Shown here in pieces: positions 26,707 through 35,696 of a stretch of DNA of 64,000 nucleotides. How positions within the stretch are numbered: position 1 is the first letter of the stretch; each line of letters begins with the position of its first letter. The translations under genes were made by a program, and so were the position numbers. Source of the DNA: JBFKQC01 sp041627895 (lineage in GTDB: Bacteria > Pseudomonadota > Alphaproteobacteria > Rhodobacterales > Rhodobacteraceae); the NCBI GenBank assembly GCA_041627895.1, contig JBFKQC010000005.1:34634-98633 (forward strand). The letters are read 5' to 3'. The notes beneath the pieces were generated by a model. That model did no database searches. It was given only the letters and a program-made list of their open reading frames with translations, and had not been told where the DNA came from.

Positions 26707-27257
26707 TGGCCGCCACCCCGCCCGTCTGCGATTTCGGCTGGAAAGCCCCCGATTTCACCCTGCCCGCGACGGACGGCAAGACCTATTCGCTCGGCGACAT
26801 CGCCGGACCGAAGGGCACGCTGGTCATGTTCATCTGCAACCACTGCCCCTACGTGAAGGCCGTGCTCGACCGGATCGTGCGCGATGCGCGCGATCTGGCG
26901 CCGCTCGGCATCGGCGTCGCGGCGATCTCGTCGAACGACGCGGCCGCCTACCCCGCCGACAGCTTCGACAAGATGAAGGCAGTCGCCGAGGCGAACGCCT
27001 TCCCGTTCCCCTATCTCCAGGACGAAAGCCAGGACGTCGCCCGTGCCTGGGGCGCCGCCTGCACGCCGGATTTCTTCGGTTTCGACGCCGGGCTTGGGCT
27101 GCAATACCGCGGCCGGCTCGACGCCTCGGGCAGCCGCCCTGCCCCGCCGGACGCACGCCGCGAACTGTTCGAGGCGATGCGGCAGATCGCCGAAACCGGC
27201 CGGGGCCCGCGCGAACAGGTGGCGTCGATGGGCTGCTCGATCAAGTGGAAGCCATAG
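26706..27257 (+). CDS. Thioredoxin-fold peroxiredoxin/TlpA-like protein
   Basis: A 183-residue protein with an AhpC/TSA-type start (VCDFGWKAPDFTLPATDGKTYSL) and a CNHC pair (Cys44, Cys47) in MFICNHCPYVKA, followed by TPDFFGFDAGLGLQYRGRLD. No signal peptide is seen, so it is probably cytoplasmic. It overlaps the upstream MBL gene (TAATG), forming the third gene of that operon. A dithiol oxidoreductase or peroxiredoxin role fits sulfur or redox stress. The ending SMGCSIKWKP recurs in this subfamily. Confidence 0.82.
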   Translation: MAATPPVCDFGWKAPDFTLPATDGKTYSLGDIAGPKGTLVMFICNHCPYVKAVLDRIVRDARDLAPLGIGVAAISSNDAAAYPADSFDKMKAVAEANAFPFPYLQDESQDVARAWGAACTPDFFGFDAGLGLQYRGRLDASGSRPAPPDARRELFEAMRQIAETGRGPREQVASMGCSIKWKP

Positions 27258-27261
27258 GCCC

Positions 27262-27924
27262 GTGAGCGGCATCATCTTCGACCTCGACGGCACGCTGATC
27301 GACAGCGCGCCCGACATCCACGCGACCGCGGTCGACGTGCTCGCCGGCGAGGGCCTGCCCGGGATCACGCTGGCCGAGACGCGCAGCTTCATCGGCAAGG
27401 GCGTGCCGGCGCTGATTGCGCAATGCCTCGCCGCGAACGGCATCGCGGAAGAGCCCGGCCGCGACGCCCGCATCGTGGCGGCATTCCGCGAGGCCTATGT
27501 GTCCGCGGTCGGGCGCACGACGCTCTATCCGGGCGTCGAGACCTGCCTGCGCGGGCTCCACGCCGACGGGTTCCGGCTCGGGCTCTGCACCAACAAGCCC
27601 GAGGCGCCGACCTGGGCCGTGCTCGACCATTTCGGCCTGAGCGGGCTGTTCGACGCCTTCACCTTCGGCGACGGCGCGTTCCCGCCCAAGCCGGACCCGG
27701 CGGCGTTGCGGCATATCGTCGACCAGCTTGCCGCGCGGCATTTCCTCTACGTCGGCGACAGCGAGACCGATGCGGCCACCGCGCAGCACGCAGGCATCCC
27801 GCTGGCGCTTTACACCGAAGGCTACCGCAAGAGCCCGGTCGTAGAGATGCCGCACGACGCGGCGTTCAGTCATTTCGACGAGCTTCGCGCGATCGTGGAT
27901 CGCCTGGCGCCGCTGCCGGAATGA
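27262..27924 (+). CDS. gph: Phosphoglycolate phosphatase (HAD superfamily)
   Basis: A 220-residue HAD hydrolase. Motif I FDLDGTLIDS (nucleophile Asp7), motif II CTNKP, motif III KPDP and motif IV YVGDSETDA are all intact, and the overall sequence (ITLAETRSFIGKGVPALIAQCL) matches Gph/CbbZ, which dephosphorylates 2-phosphoglycolate. The GTG start lies four bases after the thioredoxin-like gene stop, so it may be co-transcribed with the MBL operon. Confidence 0.85.
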   Translation: MSGIIFDLDGTLIDSAPDIHATAVDVLAGEGLPGITLAETRSFIGKGVPALIAQCLAANGIAEEPGRDARIVAAFREAYVSAVGRTTLYPGVETCLRGLHADGFRLGLCTNKPEAPTWAVLDHFGLSGLFDAFTFGDGAFPPKPDPAALRHIVDQLAARHFLYVGDSETDAATAQHAGIPLALYTEGYRKSPVVEMPHDAAFSHFDELRAIVDRLAPLPE

Positions 27925-27964
27925 CATCGGCGAGGAATTGCGCCGCGCTTCGCGCGTCGCGGCG

Positions 27965-27995
27965 GGGCGGGCGCTCGCTGCGCTCGCGCCCGCCC
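27965..27995. terminator. GC-rich inverted repeat between convergent genes
   Basis: GGGCGGGCGC pairs perfectly with GCGCCCGCCC across an 11-base loop, in the 297-base gap between gph and the acyl-CoA synthetase stop. The position suits a bidirectional terminator, but there is no T-run on either side, so a Rho-independent mechanism is not proven. The rest of the gap, to 28221, shows no gene. Confidence 0.4.
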
Positions 27996-28221
27996 GGATG
28001 TCGGTTCCACGGCAGACTTGCGCGCCCTGGATCGCCGTCAAAGCAATGCAGGCGTCAGCCGCCGCCAGCGTTTCCAGCCAGACGAAGCCTCGGCCCCGGG
28101 TCCTTCTTCTCGTCGCAAGTACGCATCCGGACCCCGCCAAGGGCGCAAGCCCGGCGTTCCGCGTCGCCTCGCAATCTGCTGCGACCGGGCGCGCGGCAGC
28201 GCACAATCCGGCGGCGCCCGC

Positions 28222-29712
28222 CTAACTCGAAATCCGCGCGCGCAGCTCGGTCTTCAGCACCTTGCCGTAATTGTTCTTGGGCAACTCGTCGACGAAGACA
28301 TAGGATTTCGGCCGCTTGAACCGGGCGATCCGGTCGAGGCAATGCGCCTCGAGCGCCGCCGCGTCGACCCTTCGGTCAGCGACGACGAAGGCGACCACGT
28401 CCTCGCCCCATTCCGCAGACGGCCGCCCCACGACCGAGACCTCGCGCACCGCCGGATGCGTCAACAGCGCCTCCTCGACCTCGCGCGGATATATGTTGGT
28501 CCCGCCCGATATGATCACGTCTTTCGAACGGTCGACCAGCGTCAGATAGCCGTCGGCGTCGAGCCGCCCGACATCGCCGGTCATCAGCCAGCCGTCGCGA
28601 AGCGTCCCGGCGCTGGCTTCGGCGTTCCGCCAGTAGCCCGGCATCACCGGCGCGCCATTTGCCATGATTTCGCCGGTCTCGCCCGGACCCGCGGCGCCGG
28701 CGATTGCCACCTCGACCACCGACTGCGCCCGGCCGACCGAGCCCAGCCGCTCGCGCCAGCGCGGGTGCGAGCGGTCGGCGACATCGGCCCGCGACAGCGC
28801 GGTGATGCACATCGGGCATTCGCCCTGGCCGTAGATCTGAACGAACCGCGGCCCGAACCAGTCGACGGCTTCGACGATGTCGGCCAAATACATCGGCCCG
28901 CCGCCATAGACGACGGTCCTGATCCCCTCGCCGTGCCGCCCCGCCGGCTTCGCGGCGTCCAGCAACCGCCGCACCATCGTCGGCGCCATGAACATCGACA
29001 CCGATCCGTGATGTTCCGCAAGATCCAGCACTTCGACCGCGTCGAACCCGCCCGATGCCGGAACGACATGCCGCGCCCCCATCCGGACATGGATCGGTGC
29101 GTAAAGCCCCGCGCCGTGGCTCATCGGCGCCGCATACAGCGCGGCGTCCTCCGCCGTCACCGGATCGACATCGATCGGATAGGCCAGCGAGGCGGCCATC
29201 ACCATGCCGTGGGTGATCCGCACGCCCTTGGGCCGCCCCGTCGTGCCCGAGGTGTAGAACAGCCAGCAAAGATCGTCGGCCCCGCGCGGCACGGCACCCA
29301 GACCCGGCCCGGCGGTCATCGCGGCGAAGTCGGCGCCGCCAAGTTCGGTCGCCGGCACTTCGGTCTCGGCGGCAAGCCCCGGCATCAGGTCCGGCGAGGC
29401 AAGAATCAGCTTCGCCCCCGAATTGCCGAGTATCCAGGCGGCCTCCTTCGGGTGCAGCTTGGCGTTGATCGGCACCACGACCGCGCCCGCGATCCAGACG
29501 CCGTGGAAGGCGACCAGGTAATCCGGGCAGTTCCTGGCGAACACCGCCACCCGGTCGCCCGGTGCCACGCCGGCCTCGCCAAGCGCGCGTGCCAGTGCCG
29601 CGGCGCGCGCATGGAACCCGGCGTAATCCGCGACGACCCGCTCGCCCAGCAGCAGCGCCGGGCGCCCGCCCGCGATCGCCGCCGTGCGCTCCAGCCAAAG
29701 ACCCAGGTTCAT
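28222..29712 (-). CDS. Long-chain/AMP-dependent acyl-CoA synthetase
   Basis: A 496-residue ANL-superfamily adenylating enzyme. The AMP-binding P-loop YTSGTTGRPKG (about residue 160), the A5-type motif YGQGECP, TGDVGRLDADGYLTLVDR and the C-terminal catalytic lysine in NNYGKVLK are intact. It would activate a carboxylic acid to its CoA thioester in the cytoplasm; chain length is not readable. ATG 29712 is where homology begins; the frame is open a further 59 codons upstream through repeat copy A. Convergent with gph. Confidence 0.87.
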   Translation of the reverse strand: MNLGLWLERTAAIAGGRPALLLGERVVADYAGFHARAAALARALGEAGVAPGDRVAVFARNCPDYLVAFHGVWIAGAVVVPINAKLHPKEAAWILGNSGAKLILASPDLMPGLAAETEVPATELGGADFAAMTAGPGLGAVPRGADDLCWLFYTSGTTGRPKGVRITHGMVMAASLAYPIDVDPVTAEDAALYAAPMSHGAGLYAPIHVRMGARHVVPASGGFDAVEVLDLAEHHGSVSMFMAPTMVRRLLDAAKPAGRHGEGIRTVVYGGGPMYLADIVEAVDWFGPRFVQIYGQGECPMCITALSRADVADRSHPRWRERLGSVGRAQSVVEVAIAGAAGPGETGEIMANGAPVMPGYWRNAEASAGTLRDGWLMTGDVGRLDADGYLTLVDRSKDVIISGGTNIYPREVEEALLTHPAVREVSVVGRPSAEWGEDVVAFVVADRRVDAAALEAHCLDRIARFKRPKSYVFVDELPKNNYGKVLKTELRARISS

Positions 29713-29789
29713 GCCCGCACCCCCATCACCGCCCGGCAAAACCAAACCGCGAATCCGTCGCCGCCGCAACGCCGGCCGAAACTCTGCGA

Positions 29790-29864
29790 GATCACCACCC
29801 GCCGGCCCCGCCCGCCCGCAGCCGGAGGCGAGGACGGGAAGACAGAGCGTGCGCAACGCGCACT
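29790..29864 (+). repeat. Dispersed intergenic element, copy A
   Basis: Starts GATCACCACC, contains a 40-base block (29801-29840) identical to copy B, the small hairpin AGCC-GGA-GGCG, and ends with a perfect six-pair stem GTGCGC/GCGCAC with an AAC loop (29849-29863). It lies between the stop of the sugar transferase gene and the start of the acyl-CoA synthetase gene, both on the reverse strand. Confidence 0.7.
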
Positions 29865-29889
29865 CATTTCGATCGCGCCCGCTCGGCAA

Positions 29890-30519
29890 TCAGCGCCGGC
29901 GTCGCCCCGCAGGCAGCCGCAGAATGCGCGCCACGGTGATCCACATCAGCCAGAGGTCAAAGCAGAGGTTACGGTGCCGCTGGTAGATCAGGTCGAGCCG
30001 CGCCTTGCGCGGGATGCAGCGCAGCTCGTAGACCGCATTAGTCTCGTCCGCATCGCGGCAGCCGCGCAGCACATAGGCCTCGTGCCGGCTGAAGTAGAAG
30101 CTGGCCAGCCCGGTCAGCCCCGGCCGGCTCTTCAGCACCTCGGCGTATGTCCCGGGGTGGCGCTCGACATACATCCTGAGCGGCGGGCGCGGCCCGACGA
30201 TGCTCAGATCGCCCCGCAGCACGTTCCAGGCCTGCGGGATCTCGTCGGCATGGGTGCGGCGCAGGAACCGGCCGAGCCGGGTGATCCGCCCCGCCTTGTC
30301 GCCGCCCGAAACCCCGCTGTCGCCATCGACCACCGTCATCGTGCGGAACTTCCACAGCCGGAAGGCACGGTCCGGCGTGGTCATCCGCTCCGAGACGTAG
30401 AACACCGGCGCGCCGTCAATGATGCGGATCAGCCCGGCAAAGATCAGCCCGAGCGGAACCAGCAGCGGCAGCAAAAGCGCGATCACCGCCAGATCGAGCA
30501 CCCGTTTCGCCGGCGTCAT
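29890..30519 (-). CDS. Bacterial sugar transferase (initiating phosphoglycosyltransferase)
   Basis: A 209-residue monotopic phosphoglycosyltransferase of the WcaJ/ExoY/PglC type. One N-terminal membrane segment (LAVIALLLPLLVPLGLIFAGLI) is followed by FRLWKFRTMT, the RRTHADEIPQAWNVLRGDLSIVGPRP core and the basic C-terminus. It would transfer the first sugar-phosphate to undecaprenyl phosphate, starting a repeat unit. Its start overlaps the epimerase stop. It could serve the main polysaccharide locus 20 kb away, which has no initiating transferase in this window. Confidence 0.88.
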   Translation of the reverse strand: MTPAKRVLDLAVIALLLPLLVPLGLIFAGLIRIIDGAPVFYVSERMTTPDRAFRLWKFRTMTVVDGDSGVSGGDKAGRITRLGRFLRRTHADEIPQAWNVLRGDLSIVGPRPPLRMYVERHPGTYAEVLKSRPGLTGLASFYFSRHEAYVLRGCRDADETNAVYELRCIPRKARLDLIYQRHRNLCFDLWLMWITVARILRLPAGRRRR

Positions 30520-31373
30520 GACAGCGCCTCCACCCGCCGCCAGGCCGCAACCGCCGCCGCGGCATCGCGCGGCGCCTCCAGCGCCGGAACCAGTGCCTTC
30601 GCCCGGCCTGTATCCATCACCGCCTCGGGCAGCGCGCCGGCGGGTGCGGGCCGGGTGCTGACATCAAGCCCCGCTGCGCGCACCAGATCGGCCATTTCCA
30701 GCGGCGGTTCGCCGGCGAGGTTCAGCACCCCGGGCAGCGCCTCGCCCGCCGCCGCCAGTGCCGCCAGCCGGTCGAGCGCCTGTCCCAGCCGTTCCGGGTC
30801 GATGTAGGACCTGACCGGGGTCCGCCCGTCGGGGAAACGGTCGAGCACCACCGCCGCCCCACCCGCGATGTTGCGAAACAGCATGTCGACGCCCACCACG
30901 TTGCCGAGCCTGAGCGCGGTCACGCCAACGCCTGCACCGGCCGCCAGCGCCGCCGCACGCCGCTCCATCTCCAGCTTCGAACGCCCATAGTTGCCAATGG
31001 GCGCGGTCGGCGAAGCCTCGGAACACGGCCCCCGACGGCTGCCATAGACCGCCATCGACGAGGCCAGGAACACGTGCGGCGGCCTGGTCCGGCGCGCGGC
31101 GGACGCGACAACCGCCTCGGCGATCTCGGCATTTGCGGCGAAATCGCCGCTTCCCGGCGTCGCGCCCGCCAGGCAGATCACGGTGCCCGCGTCGGCCATC
31201 AGCGGGTCCAGCGCCGCGGCACCCGTTTGCAGCGCCCAGCGCGGCCCCGGTCCGCGCCGCGACGACCAGACGATGCCGTCCCGGCCCGCCCAGAGTTTGC
31301 GCAGCATACCGCCCACGCGGCCCGTCGCGCCAAGAACCAGCGTCTTTCCCTGCAACCGTGCCCCCGGTGTCAC
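30516..31373 (-). CDS. NAD(P)-dependent nucleotide-sugar epimerase/dehydratase
   Basis: A 285-residue extended-SDR protein. It has the dinucleotide motif GATGRVGG at about residues 15-22, FLASSMAVYGS, the catalytic pair in YGRSK, and ALRLGNVVGVDML. The length is slightly short for the family. The GTG start at 31373 is tentative. It is translationally coupled to the sugar transferase gene and diverges from the Wza-like gene, so it probably prepares a nucleotide sugar for the polysaccharide. Confidence 0.8.
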   Translation of the reverse strand: MTPGARLQGKTLVLGATGRVGGMLRKLWAGRDGIVWSSRRGPGPRWALQTGAAALDPLMADAGTVICLAGATPGSGDFAANAEIAEAVVASAARRTRPPHVFLASSMAVYGSRRGPCSEASPTAPIGNYGRSKLEMERRAAALAAGAGVGVTALRLGNVVGVDMLFRNIAGGAAVVLDRFPDGRTPVRSYIDPERLGQALDRLAALAAAGEALPGVLNLAGEPPLEMADLVRAAGLDVSTRPAPAGALPEAVMDTGRAKALVPALEAPRDAAAAVAAWRRVEALS

Positions 31374-31484
31374 GCGGCACGCCCAACGTGCCCGGCGCCT
31401 TCCTTATCACGCGCATTTAGGGTGTCGAATCCGAAAACTTGCGGTAGAAACGGGCCTGCTGCTGCGGCACCTGGGACGGAAACA

Positions 31485-32585
31485 GTGAGATTTTTCTTCA
31501 TCGGCCTCTGCCTGACACTGATCGCGGCGTGCAGCCTGCCGCGTGGCGCTGCGCTGCAATCCGAGATCATCAATGCCGCCGATGACGCCGACGCGCCCTT
31601 CGCCGTCTACCCGGTCACCCGCGGCACGCTGGGCGATTTCGCCGGATGGCCGCGCTGGCACGGCTACAAGGCCTGGTACGGCGCAACGCGCGGGCCGATC
31701 AGCCCGGTGATCAAGCCCGGCGACCGGATCGACCTGACGATCTGGGACAACTCGGACAACTCGCTGTTGCTGACGCCGGGCGCCAAGGTCGTGGACATGC
31801 CCAACCTGCAGGTCTCGTCGGACGGCTCGGTCTTCATCCCCTATCTCGAAAAGGTCTATCTGAGCGGCCAGACCCCGGACGGGGCACGCAGCCGGATCCA
31901 GGGCCAGATGGCGGAAATCCTGCCCTCGGCGCAGGTCCAGCTTATGTATACCGCCGGCACCAAGTCCTCGGTCAGCATCGTGGGCGGCGTCTCGTCCCCC
32001 GGAACCTACCCATTGCCCGACCGCAATTTCTCGGTTCTCAACCTGATCTCTCTCGGCGGCGGCGTGCCGACCGGCATGCGCAACCCGCAGGTCAAGCTGG
32101 TGCGCGACGGCAAGACCTATGCCGCGTCGCTTTCGCATCTCTACAACGACCCTGGCCTCGACGTGGTGCTGCAGGGCGGCGACAAGATCATCGTCGAAGA
32201 GGACGGGCGCTATTTCCAGGCGCTCGGCGCCACCGGGCAGGAAGACCTGATCTACTTCACCATGGATCGGATCAACGCGCTCGAAGCGGTCTCGCTGGTG
32301 GGCGGAATTTCGGATTTCCGCGCCGATCCCAAGGGCGTGCTGATCCTGCGCGAATACGCGCCGGATCAGGTTCGCGGCGACGGCACCGGGCCGTCGCGCA
32401 CCGATGTCGTCTTCACCATCGACCTGACCTCTGCCGACGGCCTGTTCAGCGCGCGGCGGTTCCAGATCGAGCCCGAAGACGTCGTGCTGGTCACCGAGGC
32501 GCCGGTGACCAAGGCGCAGACCATCTTCCGCCTGATCGGCAGCGCCTTCGGCGTGGTGAATGCGGCGCAGAACGCGACGAACTGA
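31485..32585 (+). CDS. Polysaccharide export lipoprotein (Wza/KpsD-like)
   Basis: A 366-residue outer-membrane lipoprotein. The signal ends in the lipobox IAAC (LCLTLIAACSLPRG). The polysaccharide-export domain starts at about IKPGDRIDLTIWDNSDN, followed by SLBB-type segments (KSSVSIVGGVSSPGTYPLPDRNFSVLNLISLGGG). It would form the outer-membrane exit for capsule or exopolysaccharide, working with the chain-length protein at the start of the window. The GTG start follows GGGACGGA. It diverges from the epimerase gene. Confidence 0.85.
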   Translation: MRFFFIGLCLTLIAACSLPRGAALQSEIINAADDADAPFAVYPVTRGTLGDFAGWPRWHGYKAWYGATRGPISPVIKPGDRIDLTIWDNSDNSLLLTPGAKVVDMPNLQVSSDGSVFIPYLEKVYLSGQTPDGARSRIQGQMAEILPSAQVQLMYTAGTKSSVSIVGGVSSPGTYPLPDRNFSVLNLISLGGGVPTGMRNPQVKLVRDGKTYAASLSHLYNDPGLDVVLQGGDKIIVEEDGRYFQALGATGQEDLIYFTMDRINALEAVSLVGGISDFRADPKGVLILREYAPDQVRGDGTGPSRTDVVFTIDLTSADGLFSARRFQIEPEDVVLVTEAPVTKAQTIFRLIGSAFGVVNAAQNATN

Positions 32586-32752
32586 GCGATAGGGCCAGAT
32601 TGCGCAACCGTTTAAGTCCAATTCCGAGGGAATTGTGATTCCAGCGTCGCTGTGGCGTGGCCCTTGCGGCAACTGGGCGTCTAGAACAGCATGAACGCCG
32701 GCGGCCCGCTGCCGGCACCGCCCGCGACCCTGCCTGCAACCGACGAGAAGCG

Positions 32753-35596
32753 ATGCACCGCCAGCCCGCCCTCGAAACCTCGCCCAAGGTGTCGGACGAG
32801 ATCCGCAAGACGACCTGCTACATGTGTGCCTGCCGCTGTGGCATCAACGTGCATCTCAAGACCAACGCCGAGGGCCGCAAAGAGATCGCCTATATCGAGG
32901 GCAACCGCGACCACCCGGTGAATCGCGGCGTGCTTTGCGCCAAGGGCTCGGCCGGGATCATGCAGGTGACCGCGCCGTCGCGCCTGCGCGCGCCGCTGAA
33001 ACGGGTGGGCCCGCGCGGGTCGGGCGAGTTCCAGGAAATCACCTGGGACGAGGCGCTTTCGACCGCCGTCGAGTGGCTCGCCCCGATCCGCGCCGAGAAC
33101 CCGGAAAAGCTGGCCTTCTTCACCGGGCGCGACCAGTCGCAGTCGTTCACGAGCTACTGGGCGCAGGCCTTCGGCACCCCGAACTACGCCGCACATGGCG
33201 GATTCTGCAGCGTCAACATGGCGGCCGCCGGCATCTACACGATGGGTGGCGCGTTCTGGGAATTCGGCCAGCCCGACTGGGACCGGACAAAGCTTTTCAT
33301 GCTGTTCGGCGTCGCCGAGGACCATGATTCGAACCCGATCAAGATCGGCCTCGGCAAGCTGAAGGCGCGCGGCGCGAAGGTGATCGCGGTCAACCCGATC
33401 CGCACCGGCTATAACGCCATCGCCGACGAGTGGGTCGGCATCACGCCCGGAACGGACGGGCTGTTCATCCTGTCGCTGATCCACGAGCTGTTGCGCGCCG
33501 GCAAGATCGACCTCGACTACCTCGCGCGCTACACCAACGCGCCGGTGCTGGTGAATTCCGATCCCAGCAGCGTCGGCTACGGCCTGTTCCTGCGCGACGA
33601 CGACGGCAAGGAACTGGTGCTCGACCGCCGGACCGGCAAGCCCGCGCCCTTCGACGCGTCCGGCGTCCAGCCGGACCTCGCCGGCAGCTATCGCCATGCC
33701 GGCACCAGCCACAAGCCGGTGTTCCACCTGATCGCCGAACGCTACCTGGCGGCCGAGTATTCCCCCGACCGGGTCGCGCCGAAAATCGGCATCGGCGCGG
33801 CGCGCATCCGCCGCATCGCGGCCGAGCTTGCCCGCGTCGCCTTCGAGGAGGAGATCGAGATCGCCCGCGCCTGGACCGACTTCCGCGGCCAGCGCCATCA
33901 GACGATGAAGGGCCGCCCGGTCAGCTTCCACGCGATGCGCGGCATCTCGGCGCATTCGAACGGCTTCCACACGGCCCGCGCCCTGCACCTGCTGCAGATC
34001 CTGCTCGGCAGCGTCGAGGTGCCCGGCGGTTTCCGCTTCAAGCCGCCCTACCCCAAGCCCTCGTGGGCGCATCCCACGCCGCACTGCCGGGTGACGCCGG
34101 GCCAGCCGCTCGACGGCCCGCACCTCGGCTTTCCGCAGGGCCCCGAGCACCTGGCGCTCAAGGACGACGGCTCGCCCGCGCGCATCGACAAGGCGTTTAC
34201 CTGGGACAACCCCATGTCGGCACACGGGCTGATGCACATGGTGATCTCGAACGCCCATGCCGGCGATCCCTACCGGATTGACACGCTGATGCTCTACATG
34301 GCGAACATGGCGTGGAATTCGTCGATGAACACGGCCCGCGTCATCGAGATGCTCACGGACCGGGACGAAGACGGCGATTACGTGATCCCCCGCATCATCT
34401 ACTCGGACGCCTATTCGTCCGAGATGGTCGCCTATGCCGACCTGATCCTGCCCGACACCACGTATCTCGAACGCCACGACTGCATCTCGCTGCTGGACCG
34501 CCCGATCTGCGAGGCCGACGCCGCGGCCGACGCGATCCGCTGGCCGGTGATCGAGCCCGACCGCGACGTGCGCGGCTTCCAGTCGGTGCTTTGCGACCTC
34601 GGCGCGCGCCTTGGGCTTCCGGGATTCGTGACCGAGGACGGCGGCGCGAAATACGCCGATTACGCCGACTACATCACCAACCACATCCGCCGGCCTGGCG
34701 TCGGGCCGCTGGCGGGCTGGCGGATGGGCGACGAAGGACTGGTGCATACCGGCCGCGGCGAGGCGAATGCGGGCCAGATCGACAGCTACATCCGGAACGG
34801 CGGCTTCTGGATGCGTCACGTCCCCGACGAAGCGGCGTTTTTCAAGCCCTGGAACCGCGCCTACCAGGACTGGGCGGTCGAAACCGGGCTCTACGACGCG
34901 CCGGCGCCCTACATCTTCCAGCTCTACGTCGAGCCGATGCGCAAGTTCCAGCTCGCCGCCGAGGGCCACGGGCTGCGCCAGCCGCCCGACCACCTGCGCG
35001 AGCGCATCAAGACCACGCTCGATCCGCTGCCGTCCTGGTATCCGCCGTTTCTCGACGGCCACGCCGATCCCGAGGAATACCCGATCCACGCCCTGACCCA
35101 GCGGCCGATGGCGATGTATCACAGCTGGGGCTCGCAAAATGCATGGCTCCGGCAAATCCACGGCGCCAACCCGCTCTACGTGCCCACCGCCATCTGGGAC
35201 GGGCACGGCTTTGCCGACGGCGACTGGGCGCGGGTCAGCTCGCCCGCGGGCGAGATCACCGTGCCCGTGGTGCACATGGCCGCGCTCAACCCCGAAACCG
35301 TCTGGACCTGGAACGCCATCGGCAAGCGCAAGGGCGCCTGGGCGCTTGACCCGGACGCGCCCGAGGCGACGCGGGGCTTTCTGCTGAACCACCTGATCGA
35401 TGAATTGCTGCCCGAACAGGGCGACGGGATGCGCTGGTCGAATTCCGACCCGGTGACGGGCCAGGCCGCATGGTTCGACCTCCGCGTGAAGATCGAGAAG
35501 GTCAAGGCGCCGAAAGAGGCGCATCCCGTGTTCCCGCCGCTGTCTTCGCCGGTGCCGAAGCCGCCCGCGACGCTGCGCCGGAAGGTCGCAACATGA
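32753..35596 (+). CDS. soeA: Sulfite dehydrogenase SoeA-like molybdopterin oxidoreductase
   Basis: A 947-residue DMSO-reductase-family protein. The N-terminal 4Fe-4S motif uses Cys22, Cys25, Cys29 and Cys63 (TCYMCACRCG...VLCAKG). Molybdopterin-domain motifs include TWDEALSTAVEWL and GGFCSVNMAAAG, whose cysteine may bind molybdenum. There is no Tat signal, consistent with the cytoplasmic SoeA, which oxidises sulfite to sulfate. The order of catalytic subunit, four-cluster ferredoxin and DmsC-type anchor matches soeABC. ATG 32753 has GAGAAG upstream. A related thiosulfate or polysulfide reductase is the main alternative. Confidence 0.82.
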   Translation: MHRQPALETSPKVSDEIRKTTCYMCACRCGINVHLKTNAEGRKEIAYIEGNRDHPVNRGVLCAKGSAGIMQVTAPSRLRAPLKRVGPRGSGEFQEITWDEALSTAVEWLAPIRAENPEKLAFFTGRDQSQSFTSYWAQAFGTPNYAAHGGFCSVNMAAAGIYTMGGAFWEFGQPDWDRTKLFMLFGVAEDHDSNPIKIGLGKLKARGAKVIAVNPIRTGYNAIADEWVGITPGTDGLFILSLIHELLRAGKIDLDYLARYTNAPVLVNSDPSSVGYGLFLRDDDGKELVLDRRTGKPAPFDASGVQPDLAGSYRHAGTSHKPVFHLIAERYLAAEYSPDRVAPKIGIGAARIRRIAAELARVAFEEEIEIARAWTDFRGQRHQTMKGRPVSFHAMRGISAHSNGFHTARALHLLQILLGSVEVPGGFRFKPPYPKPSWAHPTPHCRVTPGQPLDGPHLGFPQGPEHLALKDDGSPARIDKAFTWDNPMSAHGLMHMVISNAHAGDPYRIDTLMLYMANMAWNSSMNTARVIEMLTDRDEDGDYVIPRIIYSDAYSSEMVAYADLILPDTTYLERHDCISLLDRPICEADAAADAIRWPVIEPDRDVRGFQSVLCDLGARLGLPGFVTEDGGAKYADYADYITNHIRRPGVGPLAGWRMGDEGLVHTGRGEANAGQIDSYIRNGGFWMRHVPDEAAFFKPWNRAYQDWAVETGLYDAPAPYIFQLYVEPMRKFQLAAEGHGLRQPPDHLRERIKTTLDPLPSWYPPFLDGHADPEEYPIHALTQRPMAMYHSWGSQNAWLRQIHGANPLYVPTAIWDGHGFADGDWARVSSPAGEITVPVVHMAALNPETVWTWNAIGKRKGAWALDPDAPEATRGFLLNHLIDELLPEQGDGMRWSNSDPVTGQAAWFDLRVKIEKVKAPKEAHPVFPPLSSPVPKPPATLRRKVAT

Positions 35597-35696
35597 GCGC
35601 CTCTGCACCCCACGGGACGGCGGGCGGGGCGATCCGCGAAAGCGGGAGCGACGCCCGTCCGTCCGTCGCGCGGGGCGGGGCCGAAGGGCTGCCGGC

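Noticed and set aside
35597..35696. Small gene between soeA and soeB
   Set aside because: The 100 bases are GC-rich with an imperfect hairpin and no start with a ribosome-binding site; treated as a spacer.
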